From: Phycisphaerales bacterium
GTDB taxonomy: Bacteria; Planctomycetota; Phycisphaerae; Sedimentisphaerales; Anaerobacaceae
Assembly (NCBI GenBank): GCA_003533825.1
Contig: DQCG01000181.1
Location: forward strand, 1-9,572
Direction: 5' to 3'
DNA length: 9,572 nucleotides
Made by a program: the position numbers and the translations under genes. The notes under the pieces were generated by a model. The model saw only the letters and a list, made by a program, of their open reading frames with translations. It made no database searches and was not told the origin of the DNA. Positions 6,366 through 9,572 of the stretch are shown here, piece after piece. Within the stretch, counting starts at the first letter, position 1; each line of letters starts with the position of its first letter.

Positions 6366-7626
6366 GTCTAAGAGCCTCAATAGGATCGAGCCTGGCGGCC
6401 TTGATTGCCGGGAACATTCCAAAAAAGATACCTACGGAACCGGAAAAACCGAACGCAAGGCCTATCGCCCAAAGGGGGATAAATGACATATCAAGTTCAA
6501 TATTCGGGATATTAGCTATACCTGTGGTCAGAAGCTGGCCAAATCCAACTCCGAAAAGCCCGCCGACAAAGCATAAAACCACAGCCTCAATCAGAAACTG
6601 GGTGAGAATCGCTGATTTTTTCGCTCCCACTGCTTTGCGCAGCCCTATTTCTCTGGTCCGTTCCGATACCGAGACAAGCATAATATTCATAATGCCCACA
6701 CCACCGACTAATAGGGAAATGCCAACAATACCACCGGCCACCATAAACACCACGCGGGCAATTTCATCGAAGATTTCCAGGAAGTTCTTGACTGAATCAA
6801 CTCTAAATGTGTCTGGTTCGCCGGGCTTTATGTTACGTGTGCGTCTAAGGAAGAAGCTTATCTCGGCCCGGGCTTCATCCGAAACTTCAGGGGATTTGCT
6901 TTCGGCAAGAACTCCGACCCACAAATATCGCCTCATCTTGAAACTGGTCTTGAATGGAATAAATATCTCGGAACTTTCCTGGTCACCTCCCCCGAATACG
7001 GATTCAGGGCGAGCTTCAAGTACACCGACGATATAGAAAGTGTTGTGACCTATGAGAATCGACTGGCCTATGCAATCACGGTCAAGACGAAGATCGTTTT
7101 GCAGCTTAGGGTCAATTATGCAAACCTGTCGCATCTGCATTTCATCTATAACCGAAAGTGGTCTTCCAAGCGAGACCTTACGGCTCTCGATTTGATGGCA
7201 GGCAGGCTCAATGCCGCGAAGTCTTACATTTTCGACCGACTTCTCACGGTGGCTGACGGTATAAGCTCCGACCCCGGTCTGACGGCCAAATCGCGCCACC
7301 GACGGGCAGTGATCGAGCATACCATCGAAATGCTCGGGTAAAAATCTAATACTCCAATACGGGGCATGTTGCAGAGGCCCTCTGTCGGGACGCATGGGTG
7401 AAATAAATATAGTATTGGTTCCAATAGATTCGAACTGTGTGAGTATTTTTGCCCTTAGACCGCTAAGAGCAGCAATGACCGCTGTTACCGAAGCAACCCC
7501 GATGATAATCCCAAGTGTGGTGAGTATCGACCTGGTTTTGTTTGCCCAGACTTGGCCCAGTGCAAGGTACACGCTCTGATAGAAGAGCCGAAGAAAGACC
7601 AGAGGTGCCTGTAGCAAAACTCTCAT
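6358..7626 (-). CDS. MacB/FtsX-type ABC permease
   Basis: This 422-residue inner-membrane protein is the permease half of a MacB-type mechanotransmission ABC system, with the ATPase encoded separately. Helix 1 (about 33-55) is preceded by the typical segment ANKTRSILTTLGIIIGVAS (28-46). A large periplasmic MacB-core domain spans about 56-288. Three helices follow at about 291-320, 341-367 and 383-405. The cytosolic loop SERTREIGLRKAVGAK (321-336) is the conserved site that contacts the ATPase, and the C-terminus FPAIKAARLDPIEALRHE (405-422) is also hallmark sequence. Family members push substrates from the periplasm into the outer-membrane duct; known substrates include macrolides, peptides and toxins, and none can be assigned here. 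The ATG at 7626 overlaps the ATPase stop as ATGA and follows AGGAG (7634-7638) by 7 nt. Relatives such as LolCE are less likely because of the adaptor and TolC-type neighbours. Confidence 0.92.
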   Translation of the reverse strand: MRVLLQAPLVFLRLFYQSVYLALGQVWANKTRSILTTLGIIIGVASVTAVIAALSGLRAKILTQFESIGTNTIFISPMRPDRGPLQHAPYWSIRFLPEHFDGMLDHCPSVARFGRQTGVGAYTVSHREKSVENVRLRGIEPACHQIESRKVSLGRPLSVIDEMQMRQVCIIDPKLQNDLRLDRDCIGQSILIGHNTFYIVGVLEARPESVFGGGDQESSEIFIPFKTSFKMRRYLWVGVLAESKSPEVSDEARAEISFFLRRTRNIKPGEPDTFRVDSVKNFLEIFDEIARVVFMVAGGIVGISLLVGGVGIMNIMLVSVSERTREIGLRKAVGAKKSAILTQFLIEAVVLCFVGGLFGVGFGQLLTTGIANIPNIELDMSFIPLWAIGLAFGFSGSVGIFFGMFPAIKAARLDPIEALRHE

Positions 7627-8423
7627 GACTGCTCTCCTCGTACATTATTCTGTATTGCTGTCTTGTGCACCAGGTCCCGATTGGCCGGCAAGTCACTGCA
7701 AACACGACCATCTTTCATCTGAATTATTCGCTCGGCGTGATTGGCCACATGTTCCTCATGCGTGACTATGACAATGGTCTGGCCTTCCTGATGAAGCCGA
7801 TCGAACAGTTCCATAATGCCTTCGCTTGTTTTGCTGTCGAGATTGCCTGTCGGCTCGTCCGCCAGCAGAATACTTGGCCCACAAACAAGTGCCCTGGCGA
7901 TAGCTACGCGTTGCTTTTCACCTCCTGAAAGCTGATTCGGCCTGTGTTTCATCCGGTCGCCCAGCCCAACTCTCTCAAGAACGTTTATAGCACGCTTGCG
8001 CCGAGTCCACCAGCCGTTTTTTGAATAAATCAGCGGCATCTCAACATTCTTGAGCGCGCTTAGCTGACCGAGCAGCTCGAACGACTGAAAGACAAATCCG
8101 ATTCGTTCGTTACGGGCGCGGGCCAGCGCCGCATCACTCATTTTCGTAGTGTCCTGCCCATCCAGTCCGTAGTATCCGGAGGTAGCTCTGTCCAGACACC
8201 CCAGGACATTCATCAGAGTGCTCTTGCCCGAGCCGGAGGCCCCCATTACCGCGACATATTCGTTCTCGTTCAACTCCAGACTGATTCCGTCAAGTGCATG
8301 TATACGTTCCACGCCGACTTTATAGACCCGTTTGACATCCTTCAGTTTAATTACGGATTTATCATTCTGGGGTTGAATTACGGGTTTATCAGTTTCGGCT
8401 GCTATCGTTGGCATCGTTTGCAT
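7623..8423 (-). CDS. ABC ATPase of a MacB/LolD-type system
   Basis: The 266-residue cytosolic protein powers the adjacent permease. All motifs are intact: Walker A GASGSGKST (61-69), Q-loop Gln113, signature LSGGE (165-169), Walker B ILLADE (185-190) followed by PTGNLD with the D-loop at 193-196, and H-loop His222. The FVFQSFELLGQLSALKNVEMPL stretch (110-131) and ADEPTGNLD are characteristic of the MacB/LolD/FtsE branch. Residues 1-23 precede the usual beginning (VIKLKDVKRVYKV) and are a polar extension of uncertain reality. The start is ambiguous: ATG 8423 has a purine-rich AAAGAAGAA directly upstream, and ATG 8414 lies nine bases later. Either choice overlaps the 3' end of the adaptor gene (8389) by 26-35 bases. 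A start at 8480 would add a lysine-rich segment and has poor ribosome-binding spacing. The stop overlaps the permease start as ATGA. Confidence 0.92.
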   Translation of the reverse strand: MQTMPTIAAETDKPVIQPQNDKSVIKLKDVKRVYKVGVERIHALDGISLELNENEYVAVMGASGSGKSTLMNVLGCLDRATSGYYGLDGQDTTKMSDAALARARNERIGFVFQSFELLGQLSALKNVEMPLIYSKNGWWTRRKRAINVLERVGLGDRMKHRPNQLSGGEKQRVAIARALVCGPSILLADEPTGNLDSKTSEGIMELFDRLHQEGQTIVIVTHEEHVANHAERIIQMKDGRVCSDLPANRDLVHKTAIQNNVRGEQS

Positions 8424-9572
8424 TTTCTTCTTTAGTTGCAGCTTTAACGTCTTTTCTCTTTGCTTGGGCTTCACGCTCATCCTGTATTATCTGATCGTGT
8501 TTAATACTCTCGAGTACCTTATACGGACCGACTACTATTTTATCTTCTTCTGTTATGCCCGATTCTATTATTGTGTGGGTCAGGTTGCTTTGGCCGGTTT
8601 TAACGGGTGTTACTACAGCTTTGCCGTCAATATATCGATAAACTACTGCCACATAAGTCTTGTCGGTGTCCACTTCGGGGGAGTTATCGCGAATATCCAA
8701 AGGCAGGTCGTCAATAGCCGCACCCAGCACAGCCTGGCTTGGTAGATTGAGCATGTTTTCATGCTTTATGGTCTCGATGTCCACATGGGCGGTCAGGCCC
8801 GAATACAATTTCTCCACGTCGCCCTGAAGGAGTATCTCGGTCCTGAAGTATTTCGTACCTGTTGCCGAGATCCTGTGTGTCAATGCAATCGTATCGATGA
8901 GACCTTCAAATTCTTTGTCGGGAAAGGCCTGGACTTTAATCGTAGCCTTTTGGCCAACCTCTATTTTGCCTACGTCGGCTTCATCCACCTGTGCTACAAG
9001 CAACATCTGAGATAAGTCTCCCACTATCATTATCACGGTGCCGGGATTATTCATGGTTCCCATTATAACCATCTCTCCTACCTCGGCATCCAGCCGCGTA
9101 ATCACACCGTCGATGGGTGAAGATATCGTCATATGGCTGAGAGCATCATTTGCCTGGGCGATCCCGGCATCGGCGACCTCAAGGTTGTGTTGCAGGACCA
9201 CCAAATTCAGCTCCGCTGATTGCAGCGAATACTTGGATGCCTCGTATTGTGATTTGAGCTCATCATACGTGGCTTGAGTCTGGTCGAAAGCAGCCTGAGC
9301 GATGTCTTTTGATTCGAGGAGCCCTTTCTGTCGTTCCAAATCGCGTTCGGCCTGTTTAAGTGAGGCCGCGAGACCTGTAAGACTCGCTTTCTGACCGGCG
9401 ATCCGGGCTTTGTCGACTTCTGTGCTTGCGACCTGAGCGGCACGGCCAGCCTTGGCAGAAGCCAGCCGGGTCTCCAGATCTTTAGCATCCAGACGAACCA
9501 ACACGGAGGCCGGCACCGGCGGATTCGCGTTCGGGTCGCCACAGGTTACAATATCCCCTTCCTCGTAGGGCA
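8389..9572 (-). CDS. MacA/HlyD-type periplasmic adaptor, 5' end outside the window
   Basis: The visible 393 residues are the main part of a membrane-fusion adaptor that joins the permease to the outer-membrane duct. The frame is open to the window edge and begins PYEEGDIVTCGDPNA, the first half of the lipoyl-like domain, so the membrane anchor or signal and start codon lie outside. In fragment numbering, a long alpha-helical hairpin spans about 28-145. The second half of the lipoyl-like domain follows with SSPIDGVITRLDAEVGE (150-166), then a beta-barrel domain (about 185-270) and a membrane-proximal domain (about 285-355). The C-terminus is an unusual highly charged tail (about 360-393) rich in Glu, Lys, Asn and Asp. 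It is the first visible gene of the operon and overlaps the ATPase gene. An in-frame GTG at 9516 should not be taken as the start, because it would delete the lipoyl half-motif. Confidence 0.9.
   Translation of the reverse strand, partial: PYEEGDIVTCGDPNANPPVPASVLVRLDAKDLETRLASAKAGRAAQVASTEVDKARIAGQKASLTGLAASLKQAERDLERQKGLLESKDIAQAAFDQTQATYDELKSQYEASKYSLQSAELNLVVLQHNLEVADAGIAQANDALSHMTISSPIDGVITRLDAEVGEMVIMGTMNNPGTVIMIVGDLSQMLLVAQVDEADVGKIEVGQKATIKVQAFPDKEFEGLIDTIALTHRISATGTKYFRTEILLQGDVEKLYSGLTAHVDIETIKHENMLNLPSQAVLGAAIDDLPLDIRDNSPEVDTDKTYVAVVYRYIDGKAVVTPVKTGQSNLTHTIIESGITEEDKIVVGPYKVLESIKHDQIIQDEREAQAKRKDVKAATKEENANDANDSSRN

Noticed and set aside
6366..6422. An upstream extension of the TolC-type gene
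   Set aside because: It would add 19 residues before a complete lipoprotein signal peptide and overlap the permease gene further; the ATG at 6365 has the better ribosome-binding site and signal.
6152..7036. A 294-codon open frame on the plus strand
   Set aside because: It is antisense to the TolC-type and permease genes, crosses their boundary, and its Ser/Thr/Pro/Arg-rich translation looks like a shadow frame.
1..9572. Mobile elements, CRISPR arrays, tRNA or rRNA genes
   Set aside because: I saw no transposase or integrase motifs, no regularly spaced direct repeats, no tRNA-like cloverleaf with a TPsiC arm, and no rRNA signature sequence on either strand.

Overview
The window is a piece of a bacterial chromosome, most likely from a Gram-negative organism with two membranes. 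The evidence is a TolC-type outer-membrane factor with a lipoprotein signal, a periplasmic adaptor and a MacB-type permease. The style of the proteins (PDZ-like insert in an ABC exporter, lipidated TolC with a TQPLLRGAG motif, split MacB, GH130 enzyme) would fit Planctomycetota or a relative, but that is a weak inference from protein style only. Base composition is mixed: sampled 60-base lines give about 45% G+C in the exporter gene (1021-1080), 55% in the GH130 gene (3181-3240) and 38% in the membrane-protein gene (4141-4200).

Layout. Bases 1-221 are a compact divergent control region. A likely gene start points left (ATG at 23, good Shine-Dalgarno), and two mirror-image promoters share the same -35 and extended -10 words. 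Rightward follow an MsbA-type ABC exporter (222-2378) that carries a PDZ-like domain in its first extracytoplasmic loop, a 256-base gap with weak signals, and a cytosolic GH130 family enzyme (2635-3594). From the right edge a tight leftward operon runs in the order adaptor (MacA/HlyD type, 5' end outside the window), ABC ATPase, MacB/FtsX-type permease, TolC-type lipoprotein, and, after 56 bases, a six-helix membrane protein with a C-terminal PH-like domain. The two gene groups converge at 3595-3681.

How it works together. The leftward operon encodes a complete tripartite ATP-driven pump: cytosolic ATPase, inner-membrane permease that couples ATP hydrolysis to periplasmic movement, periplasmic adaptor, and outer-membrane duct. 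Stop/start overlaps of 4 and 8 bases, plus a longer overlap, suggest the subunits are made in coupled amounts. The substrate cannot be read from the sequence. The rightward exporter is of the lipid or lipid-linked glycan flippase type. Whether it works with the GH130 enzyme is open, since the gap between them leaves room for a separate promoter.

The points most worth a second look are the PDZ-like insertion in the exporter, the mirrored divergent promoters at 51-113, the PH-like membrane protein at the end of the efflux operon, and the altered active-site-proximal segment of the GH130 enzyme. I see no mobile element, CRISPR array, tRNA or rRNA, and no clear frameshift.
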